From positions 186,001 through 250,000 of the forward strand of contig JANFFA010000001.1 in the NCBI GenBank assembly GCA_030848925.1: 64,000 nucleotides of DNA. The letters are read 5' to 3'. Position numbers and translations under genes: made by a program. Below the pieces are notes generated by a model that was not told the DNA's origin, did not search any database, and saw only the letters and a list, made by a program, of their open reading frames with translations. Below, piece by piece: positions 28,274 through 35,395 of this stretch (its first letter is position 1; every line of letters begins with the position of its first letter). Source of the stretch: Rhodalgimonas zhirmunskyi. GTDB lineage: Bacteria; Pseudomonadota; Alphaproteobacteria; Rhodobacterales; Rhodobacteraceae.

Positions 28274-28854
28274 TGTGCTAGCTCGGCTTCTACGGGTTGA
28301 TAGAGGGCTTGCAACCTGTCGAAGGCGTCGAGGCGTTCGACGCGCACGATCCCGGCGAGGCGGGTGGCGGTGGCGGGCCAGAGTTCGAGGGTGAGCGTGG
28401 CGCTGCGGCCATCGATTCGGGTGGGGCCCGTGGCGCTGAGCATCGAGAGGCCCGCGTCGGCGCAGGGGCTTCCGGTCACGCTGGGGGTGGCGAAGGTGAC
28501 GCGGTTGCGGCCAAGCTTGATGGTGACGCGATCGGATTTCTGCTTGAGGCGGAGGCGCGGCGTGACGGGGATGCCGTCGACCGTCGCGTTTCTCAGCAGC
28601 GCGTCAATCTCGAGATCGAAGGTGATCGGGGTTTTCTGCATGTTGAGGGTGGCGCCGTCGATGCGGTAGCCGGTCGGTGAGGACAGCCGCCAGCGGCTGT
28701 TCGCGAGGGCATTGGCGAAATCGCCATCATCGGCCCAAGGGCAGGTGGACGGCGCGGCCGATTGGGCGAAGGCGGGCGCGGCAGGACCGAAAGCGCAGGA
28801 GAGGGCGGTGCTGAAGCCAAACGCGAGGGCGGTGACTGTTCGGCGCCGCGTCAC
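28270..28854 (-). CDS. Exported protein of unknown function
   Basis: A 194-residue protein starting at a GTG (28852-28854, minus), 5 bp after the fabI stop. A signal peptide of about 31 residues ends PAAPAFA-QS. The mature part has two cysteines (CPWADDG, SPCADAG) and looks beta-rich (TFDLEIDALLRNATVDG, RVTIKLGRNRVTFATP, SATLTLELWP). I do not recognise a named family. It is coupled to fabI upstream and to the LysE-type gene downstream. The longer upstream frame overlaps fabI and is rejected. Confidence 0.65.
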   Translation of the reverse strand: MTRRRTVTALAFGFSTALSCAFGPAAPAFAQSAAPSTCPWADDGDFANALANSRWRLSSPTGYRIDGATLNMQKTPITFDLEIDALLRNATVDGIPVTPRLRLKQKSDRVTIKLGRNRVTFATPSVTGSPCADAGLSMLSATGPTRIDGRSATLTLELWPATATRLAGIVRVERLDAFDRLQALYQPVEAELAQ

Positions 28855-28859
28855 CTGCG

Positions 28860-29666
28860 TCAGCCCTTTTCGATATCCGGGGCGTCGACGGCCTTCATTC
28901 CGACGATGTGATAGCCTGCATCGACATGCAGGTTCTCGCCCGTCACGCCGGAGCCGAGATCGGACAAGAGATACAGCGCGGATTTGCCAACATCGTCGAT
29001 GGTCACGTTGCGGCGCAGCGGCGAGTTGTATTCGTTCCACTTCAGAATATAGCGGAAATCGCCGATGCCGCTTGCGGCCAGTGTCTTGATCGGGCCGGCG
29101 GAGATGGCGTTGACGCGGATGCCCTGCTTGCCCAGATCCTCGGCCATGTATTTGACCGATGCTTCGAGCGCGGCCTTGGCGACGCCCATCACGTTGTAAT
29201 GCGGCATGACCTGTTCGGCGCCGTAATAGGTGAGGGTGAGGGCGGAGCCGCCGTCGGTCATCAGCTTTTCGGCGCGCTGCATGATGGCGGTGAAGCTGTA
29301 GCAGCTGATGTCCATCGTCATCAGGAAATTGTCGCGCGATGTGTCGACATAACGCCCGCGCAGCTCGTTTTTGTCGGAAAAGCCGATGGCATGGACGATG
29401 AAGTCAATCTTGCCCCATTTGGCCTCGATCTCGCCGAAGGCGGCGTCGATCGAAGCAGGGTCGGAGACATCGCAATCGATCAGCGTATCGACGCCCAGTT
29501 GATCGGCCAGCGGGGCCACACGTTTGCGAAAAGCATCGCCCATGTAAGAGAACGCCAGTTCGGCACCGGCATCGGCGCAAGCGCGCGCGATTCCCCATGC
29601 GATGGACTTGTCGTTGGCGAGGCCCATGATCAGCCCCCGCTTTCCTGCCATGAGATTGCTTTTCAT
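28860..29666 (-). CDS. fabI: Enoyl-[acyl-carrier-protein] reductase (NADH)
   Basis: Final reduction in each round of type II fatty-acid synthesis. The 268-residue SDR protein has the FabI start GLIMGLANDKSIAWGIA (11-27) and the catalytic set Tyr147/148, Tyr157 and Lys164 in YYGAEQVMPHYNVMGVAKA. SAGPIKTLAASGI lies in the substrate loop. FabI is a known target of triclosan-type inhibitors. It starts a three-gene minus-strand unit with the exported protein and the LysE-type gene. Confidence 0.97.
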   Translation of the reverse strand: MKSNLMAGKRGLIMGLANDKSIAWGIARACADAGAELAFSYMGDAFRKRVAPLADQLGVDTLIDCDVSDPASIDAAFGEIEAKWGKIDFIVHAIGFSDKNELRGRYVDTSRDNFLMTMDISCYSFTAIMQRAEKLMTDGGSALTLTYYGAEQVMPHYNVMGVAKAALEASVKYMAEDLGKQGIRVNAISAGPIKTLAASGIGDFRYILKWNEYNSPLRRNVTIDDVGKSALYLLSDLGSGVTGENLHVDAGYHIVGMKAVDAPDIEKG

Positions 29667-29824
29667 GATTCCCCCGCCGCGTTTCCGGCCCAGTTGCTGC
29701 TCAGTTACTGCCCAGTTACAGCCCTGTGACCCGTGCGGGCCCGTCGTTAAGCTGTTTAATTCCTTTAGGCGATTGCATAGGGTGCATCAAGGGTATGGGT
29801 TCCGCGACGTTCGGCTGGTTCCAT

Positions 29825-29858
29825 GACAAGTGTTTGGCCAGGACAAGTGTTTGGCCAG
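29825..29858. repeat. Exact 17-bp tandem duplication upstream of pdxH
   Basis: GACAAGTGTTTGGCCAG occurs twice head to tail (29825-29841, 29842-29858). The nearest gene on the plus strand is pdxH, 139 bp downstream. Confidence 0.9.
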
Positions 29859-29886
29859 CAGTTTGACCGCAGCAGCTTGGAAAGCG

Positions 29887-29922
29887 GTTTGACGAGGTGT
29901 TGGGGAAGGTGTTTGACGAGGT
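29887..29922. repeat. 12-bp direct repeat with 24-bp period upstream of pdxH
   Basis: GTTTGACGAGGT is found at 29887-29898 and again at 29911-29922, about two helical turns apart. A related GTTTGACC lies just upstream near 29861. It could be a stacked regulator site or slippage debris. Confidence 0.75.
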
Positions 29923-29997
29923 ACAAGCCAGAGGCAAGATATCGCCATTGACGCGGGGTGCGCCCGCTGCGGATGTGGCGCGAAAAGAGGTGAGGCG

Positions 29998-30603
29998 ATG
30001 AGTGACAGGACAGGCATATTCGCGGGCGATGACCCGTTCGAGATCGCCAGGAAATGGCTGGCCGAGGCCGAGGAAAGCGAGGTCAATGATCCGAATGCGA
30101 TCGCGTTGGCCACGGTGGACAAGGATGGCCTGCCCAATGTGCGGATGGTGCTTCTGAAAGAGATCGAAGAGGCGGCGTTCGTGTTTTACACCAACTATGG
30201 CAGTGCCAAGGCGCAAGAGATCGAAGGCGCGGGCAAGGCCGGTTTCGTGATGCATTGGAAAAGCCTGCGTCGCCAGATCCGCGTGCGCGGCACGGTCAGC
30301 CGCGAAGAGGGGCCGAAGGCGGATGAATATTACACCTCGCGCTCGCTCAAAAGCCGGTTGGGGGCTTGGGCCTCGCACCAGTCGCAACCTCTTGGATCGC
30401 GCGGCGAGTTGATGGCGGAAGTGGCCAAGGTTACGGCCCGTCACGGGCCAAGCCCGAAGCGGCCGCCGTTCTGGGGGGGATATCGAATTACCCCTATGGA
30501 GATAGAGTTTTGGGCCGATGGCGCGTTCCGGTTGCATGACCGTTTTCGCTGGACTCGTCCGGGGCCAGAAGGTGATTGGCAGGTTCAGCGGTTGAACCCG
30601 TGA
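29998..30603 (+). CDS. pdxH: Pyridoxamine/pyridoxine 5'-phosphate oxidase
   Basis: FMN enzyme that oxidises PNP or PMP to pyridoxal phosphate. The 201-residue protein shows [20 protein letters not shown], the FMN-binding [12 protein letters not shown] and [13 protein letters not shown], the family signature [14 protein letters not shown] and the C-terminal [15 protein letters not shown] stretch precedes the ATG. It stands alone on the plus strand before the cold-shock gene. Confidence 0.96.
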   Translation: MSDRTGIFAGDDPFEIARKWLAEAEESEVNDPNAIALATVDKDGLPNVRMVLLKEIEEAAFVFYTNYGSAKAQEIEGAGKAGFVMHWKSLRRQIRVRGTVSREEGPKADEYYTSRSLKSRLGAWASHQSQPLGSRGELMAEVAKVTARHGPSPKRPPFWGGYRITPMEIEFWADGAFRLHDRFRWTRPGPEGDWQVQRLNP

Positions 30604-30660
30604 ACCTGCTGAATGAAGCGGCGCGTGGACGGCATTGTCCCGAGCTAATTAATTGACCGA

Positions 30661-30709
30661 TCGTTCATTTTTATTCCTTGCAACTTCCTGCACCATTGCG
30701 CATGAACGA
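30661..30709 (+). other. Inverted repeat in the cold-shock gene leader
   Basis: TCGTTCAT (30661-30668) and ATGAACGA (30702-30709) are perfect complements across 33 nt, upstream of a short reading frame at 30721 and the cold-shock gene. A structured leader would fit post-transcriptional control of a Csp gene. Transcription of this stretch is inferred. Confidence 0.4.
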
Positions 30710-30749
30710 GGGGTCTGGGGATGGACGATAAAACTGATGGACACGAAAT

Positions 30750-31283
30750 TTGACACAGGATGCGAACAGCACCCGGGAGTTGTCTGGTCAGGTTAAATGG
30801 TTTGACCCTGTAAAGGGGTTTGGGTTCGTTGTCGCCGATCTCGGCGGGCCGGATATATTGCTGCATGCAAACGTGCTTCGGAATTTCGGGCAAAGCTCGG
30901 TTACCGATGGGGCACGAGTTTCCGTGCGGGTGCAGGAAACGGAAAGAGGGGTTCAGGCGGTCGAGGTGCTTTCCATCGAGCCGCCCGAAGCCGGCGAGGG
31001 CGTGCCCTTGGCCGACTTCGCGGATATTGACCCCGAAATCATCAAGGCGGCCCCGTTGGAGCCCGCGCGCGTGAAATGGTTCGACAAGGCGAAAGGCTTT
31101 GGATTTGCGAATGTTTTCGGGCGCACCGAAGACGTGTTCCTGCATATCGAAGTGCTGCGCCGGTCCGGGCTGGCCGATCTGCAACCGGGTGAGGCGCTGG
31201 CCTTGCGGGTGCTGGATGGCAAGCGCGGCCGGATGGCGACCGAAATCTGCGCCTGGGAAGCGGCGCTCAAGACCTCGCAATGA
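30750..31283 (+). CDS. Cold-shock protein with two CSD domains
   Basis: A 177-residue nucleic-acid-binding protein with two cold-shock domains: about 12-75 (GQVKWFDPVKGFGFVVAD) and about 105-170 (ARVKWFDKAKGFGFANV), joined by an acidic linker. Double-CSD proteins are typical of alphaproteobacteria and act as RNA chaperones. The frame is blocked upstream by a stop at 30735, so the start must be the TTG at 30750 or a later codon. A 10-codon frame (ATG 30721, stop 30751-30753) overlaps this TTG as TTGA, suggesting coupled initiation. The DUF192 gene overlaps its stop. Confidence 0.88.
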   Translation: MTQDANSTRELSGQVKWFDPVKGFGFVVADLGGPDILLHANVLRNFGQSSVTDGARVSVRVQETERGVQAVEVLSIEPPEAGEGVPLADFADIDPEIIKAAPLEPARVKWFDKAKGFGFANVFGRTEDVFLHIEVLRRSGLADLQPGEALALRVLDGKRGRMATEICAWEAALKTSQ

Positions 31284-31783
31284 GACGGATGGGCGGCCTT
31301 CTGCGTGCGCTGACGCTGGGGGGCGCGCTGATTCTGGGAGGGGCGCTGGCGATCTGGCCGGGGCCGTCGCAGGCCGCGCCAGAGTGCCGCGAGGATGCCG
31401 TTTACCTGCGCGGGGACTGGGGCAGCGCGCGATTCTCGGTCGAGATCGCCGATAGCGTGGGCGAGCGGGCGCGCGGGTTGATGCATCGCGAGAGCCTGCC
31501 GCGCAGTGCGGGGATGCTGTTTGTCTATCATCAATCCACCGCTGTCGCCTTTTGGATGAAGAACACGCTGATCCCGCTTGATCTGTTGTTCATTGACGCG
31601 CGGGGCGTGGTGCAGAAGGTGCATGCGCGCGCCGTGCCGCATGACCTGACCCAGATCCCGGCGAGCGACGTGAAGGCGGTGCTTGAGATCAACGGTGGGC
31701 TGGCCAAGGCGATGGGAATCGGTGTGGGCAGCGAGATGCTGCACCCGTCCTTTGGCCGCGATGCGGCGTGGTCTTGCGACTAA
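31280..31783 (+). CDS. DUF192 family exported protein
   Basis: A 167-residue protein with an N-terminal hydrophobic signal or anchor (about 8-32, ending PSQAAPE) and the DUF192 core: EIADSVGERARGLMHRESL, FVYHQSTAVAFWMKNTLIPLDLLFID, and the C-terminal AVLEINGGLAKAMGI. The family's biochemical role is not established. The ATG overlaps the cold-shock gene stop (ATGA), an arrangement that suggests joint expression. It is convergent with glk, with 1 bp between the stops. Confidence 0.88.
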   Translation: MRRMGGLLRALTLGGALILGGALAIWPGPSQAAPECREDAVYLRGDWGSARFSVEIADSVGERARGLMHRESLPRSAGMLFVYHQSTAVAFWMKNTLIPLDLLFIDARGVVQKVHARAVPHDLTQIPASDVKAVLEINGGLAKAMGIGVGSEMLHPSFGRDAAWSCD

Positions 31784-31784
31784 C

Positions 31785-32681
31785 TCAGCTTAGGTATTGA
31801 TCGAGAGCCAGCGCCGCGCCGTGAAGTGCGGCGGCGTCATCGGTGATTTTTCCGATCTTGATCGCGTTGAGGAGCGAGGCGTAAGGGCCTTTGACGTCGA
31901 AATAATTCAGGAAATTCGGGTCGTTCAGGAGGGGGTGCAGGGCGCGCCCGAGCGACCCTGCGAGATAGAGGCCGCCATGGGGCAGATGCGCTCGGGCGAG
32001 GCTGGCCATCATGCGGCCCAAGACCCGCAGGGCAAGGTCGCGGGCGGGGCCGCCTTGGGCGGTGATCTCTTCCGGGGTTCGTTCTTGCCCGGTAAGGAGC
32101 CGGTGGGCGCGGGTCAGGCCCGGGCCGGACAGCACGGATTCAACAACCGGCGTGCCGAAATCGGCGGCGATGGCGGCGAGGATGGCGCTATCCTCGGGCC
32201 GTGTGAAGGGCAGCGCGGTGAAGCCGTATTCGGCGGCGGGCACGAAGATGCGGCCGTTTACGCGATAGGCCAGCGCCGCGTTCATGCCGGTGCCAAGCGC
32301 CAGAACGAGGCGCGGCGCTTCAAGCGGTGATCCGGCGATTTCCGGCGCGGCGAGCGCGTGGCCCATCGCCTGAAGATCGTTCAGGATCAGGATGTTGTTG
32401 GGTGGGATTGATGTGCCTGTGCCTGTGACTATGTCTGTGGCGTCGATGTGCCAGGGATGGTTGGTCAGTTGCACCGTTTGCCCGGTTACCGGACCGGCGG
32501 CAGCGATGCAGGCGGCGTCGGGCGTGGCCCCGGTTTCAACGAGATAGGCTGCGAACATCGCCTGCGGCGTGGCGCTGTCGGCGTTGCGCAGGTGGCGCAG
32601 CGAGTCGGGACGCACGCGCGGCCCATCGGCAAGCGCGAGGCGGCTATGGGTGCCGCCGATATCGGCAACAAGGCGGGTCAT
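31785..32681 (-). CDS. glk: Glucokinase-like ROK-independent sugar kinase
   Basis: A 298-residue ASKHA-fold kinase of the bacterial Glk family. It has the ATP/phosphate loop VADIGGTHSRLAL at the start, NHPWHIDATD, ILNDLQAMGHALA (catalytic Asp) and LALGTGMNAALAY. It phosphorylates glucose to glucose-6-phosphate with ATP, likely feeding the Entner-Doudoroff pathway usual in this group. I start at the ATG ending at 32681; a longer frame upstream overlaps the terminator and is not coding-like. Confidence 0.88.
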   Translation of the reverse strand: MTRLVADIGGTHSRLALADGPRVRPDSLRHLRNADSATPQAMFAAYLVETGATPDAACIAAAGPVTGQTVQLTNHPWHIDATDIVTGTGTSIPPNNILILNDLQAMGHALAAPEIAGSPLEAPRLVLALGTGMNAALAYRVNGRIFVPAAEYGFTALPFTRPEDSAILAAIAADFGTPVVESVLSGPGLTRAHRLLTGQERTPEEITAQGGPARDLALRVLGRMMASLARAHLPHGGLYLAGSLGRALHPLLNDPNFLNYFDVKGPYASLLNAIKIGKITDDAAALHGAALALDQYLS

Positions 32682-32720
32682 GGCGCAAGGTTTGACAGGC
32701 AGCGCTGGTGCGGGCAACGA

Positions 32721-32747
32721 AAAAGGCCCGCTCGGGGGCGGGCCTTT
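32721..32747 (-). terminator. Intrinsic terminator after the methyl-THF methyltransferase gene
   Basis: AAAGGCCCGC (32722-32731) and GCGGGCCTTT (32738-32747) form a 10-bp stem with a 6-nt loop. Read on the minus strand it ends in a T run (CCTTTTTCG), 25 bp after the stop at 32773. Confidence 0.88.
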
Positions 32748-32772
32748 GGGTTTGTCTCTCACGGGGTCGGGT

Positions 32773-33855
32773 TTAGCCGCGACGGCGACGCCCGCCGGTG
32801 CGCCCGGCGCGACCGCGGCCTTCTTGGCCGGCTTTCGGGGCGACCTTGTTGGCGGCGATCCATGCGCCGCCGCCGTCATCGTGGTTCATCAGGAAATTTG
32901 CGGCGCGGATGGCTTCCATTTCCTTGCCCGCGCGGGGTTTGGTGGAGCCCATGCCGAACAGGGTCACGAAGGTTTCGTCATCGATATCCTCGGGCAGGAT
33001 GATGCCTGCGGCGGCGATTTCGGCCTTCTTCTCGGCCAGTTTCTTGGGGCCGATGGGAATGGCGACGGGGTTCATGATGGCCGAGGTCATCCCGGCCTCG
33101 ATCGCCATGGGCAGGAAGGCGTTGTTGATGCCGTGGCGGTTGGGCAGGCCGAAGCTGATGTTCGACGCGCCACAGGTGGTGTTCACGCCCAGTTCCTCGC
33201 GCAGGCGGCGCACGAGGGTGAAGACCTGCTGGCCCGCGCTGCCCATCGCGCCGATTGGCATGACGAGGGGATCGACCACGATGTCATGCGCGGGAATGCC
33301 GAAATCGGCGGCGCGCTCGACGATCTTTTTCGCGACGGCGAAGCGCACGTCGGGGTCTTCGGAGATGCCGGTGTCATCGTTCGAGATGGCGACCACCGGC
33401 ACGTTGTATTTCTTGACCAGCGGCAGGACCAGTTCGAGGCGTTCTTCCTCACCGGTGACGGAATTGAGGAGCGGTCGGCCCTCGGCGGCGGCGAGGCCGT
33501 TTTCCAGCGCGCCGGGCACCGAACTGTCAATGCAGAGCGGGGTATCGACCACGGCCTGCACGCATTCCACCAGTTGGCGCATGAGGTCGGGTTCGACGAA
33601 GTTGTTGTCGGCATAACGCGGGTCTTCGGCCATCTTGTTGGAGAAGACCGCGCCCGAGTTGATGTCGAGCACGTTGGCGCCTGCGGCGGTCTGGGCCAAT
33701 GCGTCGGCTTCGACGCGGGAGAAATCGCCGCGCTCAAGCTCTTCGTTGAGGATCTTGCGGCCCGTGGGGTTGATCCGCTCGCCGATGACGCAGAACGGCT
33801 CGTCAAAGCCGATTACGGCGGTCTTGGTTTTCGACTCGATAACGGTGCGGGTCAT
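32773..33855 (-). CDS. Methyltetrahydrofolate:corrinoid methyltransferase (pterin-binding)
   Basis: A 360-residue TIM-barrel pterin-binding protein with CVIGERINPTGRKIL at the start, ANVLDINSGAVF, the SNDDTGISEDP segment and GASNISFGLPNRHGINNAFL. This is the MetH methyl-THF domain/AcsE/MtrH-like family, which moves a methyl group from methyl-THF to a corrinoid. The next gene upstream is MetF-like. In Rhodobacterales B12-dependent methionine synthase is reported to be split into separate proteins, and this could be the folate-binding part (inference). The last about 20 residues form an unusual Arg/Gly-rich tail. Confidence 0.85.
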   Translation of the reverse strand: MTRTVIESKTKTAVIGFDEPFCVIGERINPTGRKILNEELERGDFSRVEADALAQTAAGANVLDINSGAVFSNKMAEDPRYADNNFVEPDLMRQLVECVQAVVDTPLCIDSSVPGALENGLAAAEGRPLLNSVTGEEERLELVLPLVKKYNVPVVAISNDDTGISEDPDVRFAVAKKIVERAADFGIPAHDIVVDPLVMPIGAMGSAGQQVFTLVRRLREELGVNTTCGASNISFGLPNRHGINNAFLPMAIEAGMTSAIMNPVAIPIGPKKLAEKKAEIAAAGIILPEDIDDETFVTLFGMGSTKPRAGKEMEAIRAANFLMNHDDGGGAWIAANKVAPKAGQEGRGRAGRTGGRRRRG

Positions 33856-33858
33856 GAA

Positions 33859-34791
33859 TTATCCTTGGATGTCTGCGGTTTGGCTGTCGGTGTTCATGTG
33901 CAGTGCGGCATAGGCCGCGTTGGTCTTGATACCGCCCAATGGGAAGAAATGCACCTGTTCGATGCCGAAATCGGGGTGCGCGGCCTTGTGCGCGGCGAGA
34001 TCGGAAAGCACCTCGGTCGGTTCGTAGGGCAACAGGAGCTTGGTTACGTCCATCGCGCGTTTTTGCAGCACCTTGAGCGAGGGGCCGACACCGCAGGCGA
34101 TGGCGAATTTGATCAGGGTTTGCAGCTTGGCCGGGCCGGCGATGCCGATGTGCACGGGCAGGGTGATGCCCTGCTGTTGCAGGCTGTCGACCCAGTCGAT
34201 GATCGGCGCGGCCTCAAACGCGAATTGCGTGGCGATGGCCATGTCCGCGCTGCTTGTTTCGGCGTATTTCTGTTTCCAGAGAAGGGCTTCGGTGACGATC
34301 TTCATGCTGCCGTCGGTGTCGATGTCGCGGTTGCCCTCGGGGTGGCCAGCGACGTGAAGCCGGGTGAAACCCGCGGTTTCGAACAGGCCGGTGTCGAGCA
34401 GTTGCATGGAACTGTCGAAATCGCCCACCGGGTCGGCGACGCCACCGGCGAGGATGAGGCCCTGTTTCACGTCGGCTTCGGATTGGTAGCGGTCGATCCA
34501 GTCGGCCAGCGTGGCGCGATCCTTGATGATGCGCGCGGGGAAATGCGGCATCGGTTCGAACCCTTCGGCGCGGATGCGGGCGGCGGTGGTGACCATATCC
34601 TCGATCGGGGTGCCTTCGATATGGGCGATGTAGACGCGGGTGCCGGGGGCGAGGTGATCTGCGAGGTTCTCGATCTTGGCGGCGGTGCGCGGCATTACCT
34701 CGATCGAGTGACCTTCGAGGAAATGCGCCAGCGTGGCATCCACCGGAGCGTCGGCGGGGGCCGGTTTGCGGCGGAAGTTGAGAATGGACAT
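33859..34791 (-). CDS. Methylenetetrahydrofolate reductase-like protein
   Basis: A 310-residue TIM-barrel protein of the MetF superfamily. It shows IEVMPRTAAKIENLADHL, VYIAHIEGTP, GLILAGGVADPVGDFDSS (FAD/folate region), FTRLHVAGHPEGNRDID and MAIATQFAFEAAPI. It would reduce methylene-THF to methyl-THF, the substrate of the downstream methyltransferase 3 bp away. The start MSILNFRRKP (ATG ending at 34791) is preferred. It is diverged from E. coli MetF, so a second canonical metF could exist elsewhere. Confidence 0.82.
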   Translation of the reverse strand: MSILNFRRKPAPADAPVDATLAHFLEGHSIEVMPRTAAKIENLADHLAPGTRVYIAHIEGTPIEDMVTTAARIRAEGFEPMPHFPARIIKDRATLADWIDRYQSEADVKQGLILAGGVADPVGDFDSSMQLLDTGLFETAGFTRLHVAGHPEGNRDIDTDGSMKIVTEALLWKQKYAETSSADMAIATQFAFEAAPIIDWVDSLQQQGITLPVHIGIAGPAKLQTLIKFAIACGVGPSLKVLQKRAMDVTKLLLPYEPTEVLSDLAAHKAAHPDFGIEQVHFFPLGGIKTNAAYAALHMNTDSQTADIQG

Positions 34792-34819
34792 GAGCGCCTC
34801 CAGCGGTCGCATATGGGGC

Positions 34820-35119
34820 CTATTCGGCCCGGCCATCGTTGGCGATCAGGGCCTTGATGCGATCCTGATCGTATTCGGCGTCGATCCGGGCGGCTTCGGC
34901 TGCCGCGATCTCGGCCGGGTCTCCTTCGAGGGTGTAGGGAGCACCTTTGCGCCATTCGGCCAAGTAGGCGTCGGTGTCGGACGCGCCCACCTTCATGGCC
35001 GCGCGGTCGATCGCCTGTTCGAAGCGTTCGGGCAGGGGCGCCTTGGAGCCGCGACGGCCCTTTCCGACGATGACCTGCGCCGGGATATCGCGCCAGTAGA
35101 CGATTGTGACATCAGGCAT
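34820..35119 (-). CDS. Small 'virulence factor' family protein linked to the B12/folate pair
   Basis: A 99-residue soluble protein starting MPDVTIVYWRDIPAQVIVGKG, with charged helices toward the C-terminus (DPAEIAAAEAARIDAEYDQ). It resembles the small family named 'virulence factor', a misleading label with no proven role. Its position directly before the MetF-like and methyltransferase genes suggests a helper in one-carbon/corrinoid chemistry. I see no catalytic motif. Confidence 0.7.
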   Translation of the reverse strand: MPDVTIVYWRDIPAQVIVGKGRRGSKAPLPERFEQAIDRAAMKVGASDTDAYLAEWRKGAPYTLEGDPAEIAAAEAARIDAEYDQDRIKALIANDGRAE

Positions 35120-35310
35120 TTCGGGTGATTCCCTTCGTTCCTCGCAAGACCTTGGTAGGGCAGGATGCCGCGGCCCAAGGGCGCTTTTTCGACATGTCGC
35201 GGCGATGTTGCGACCTTTGGTGCGGGAATAGCCTTTGCGGCGGTGCGGGGGAAGGCAGGCGTGGTGCCGAAATCCTCATGATGATGTTGAGGTGGGGTGG
35301 GCAAGTAGAC

Positions 35311-35389
35311 GTGGGGGCCAGCCCCCACGCGCAGCTATAAGTGGGGGCCAGCCCCCACGCCCCCGGGATATTTCTGGTCAGATGAAGCG
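35311..35389. repeat. REP-like dispersed element, copy C (double core)
   Basis: The palindrome GTGGGGGCCAGCCCCCAC occurs twice (35311-35328 and 35341-35358). The tail CCCCCGGGATATTTCTGG follows from 35360 and ends AGATGAAGCG at 35389. It stops 7 bp before the phoX stop on the minus strand. The core duplication is specific to this copy. Confidence 0.88.
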
Positions 35390-35395
35390 GGGGGA

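Larger units (their letters stand above)
29667..29997. other. 331-bp divergent intergenic region between fabI and pdxH
   Basis: No gene is supported here. It must hold the promoters of fabI (minus) and pdxH (plus). The right half carries two kinds of short direct repeat (29825-29858 and 29887-29922). TTAAGCTGTTTAA near 29747 is AT-rich but matches no factor site I can name. Confidence 0.7.
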
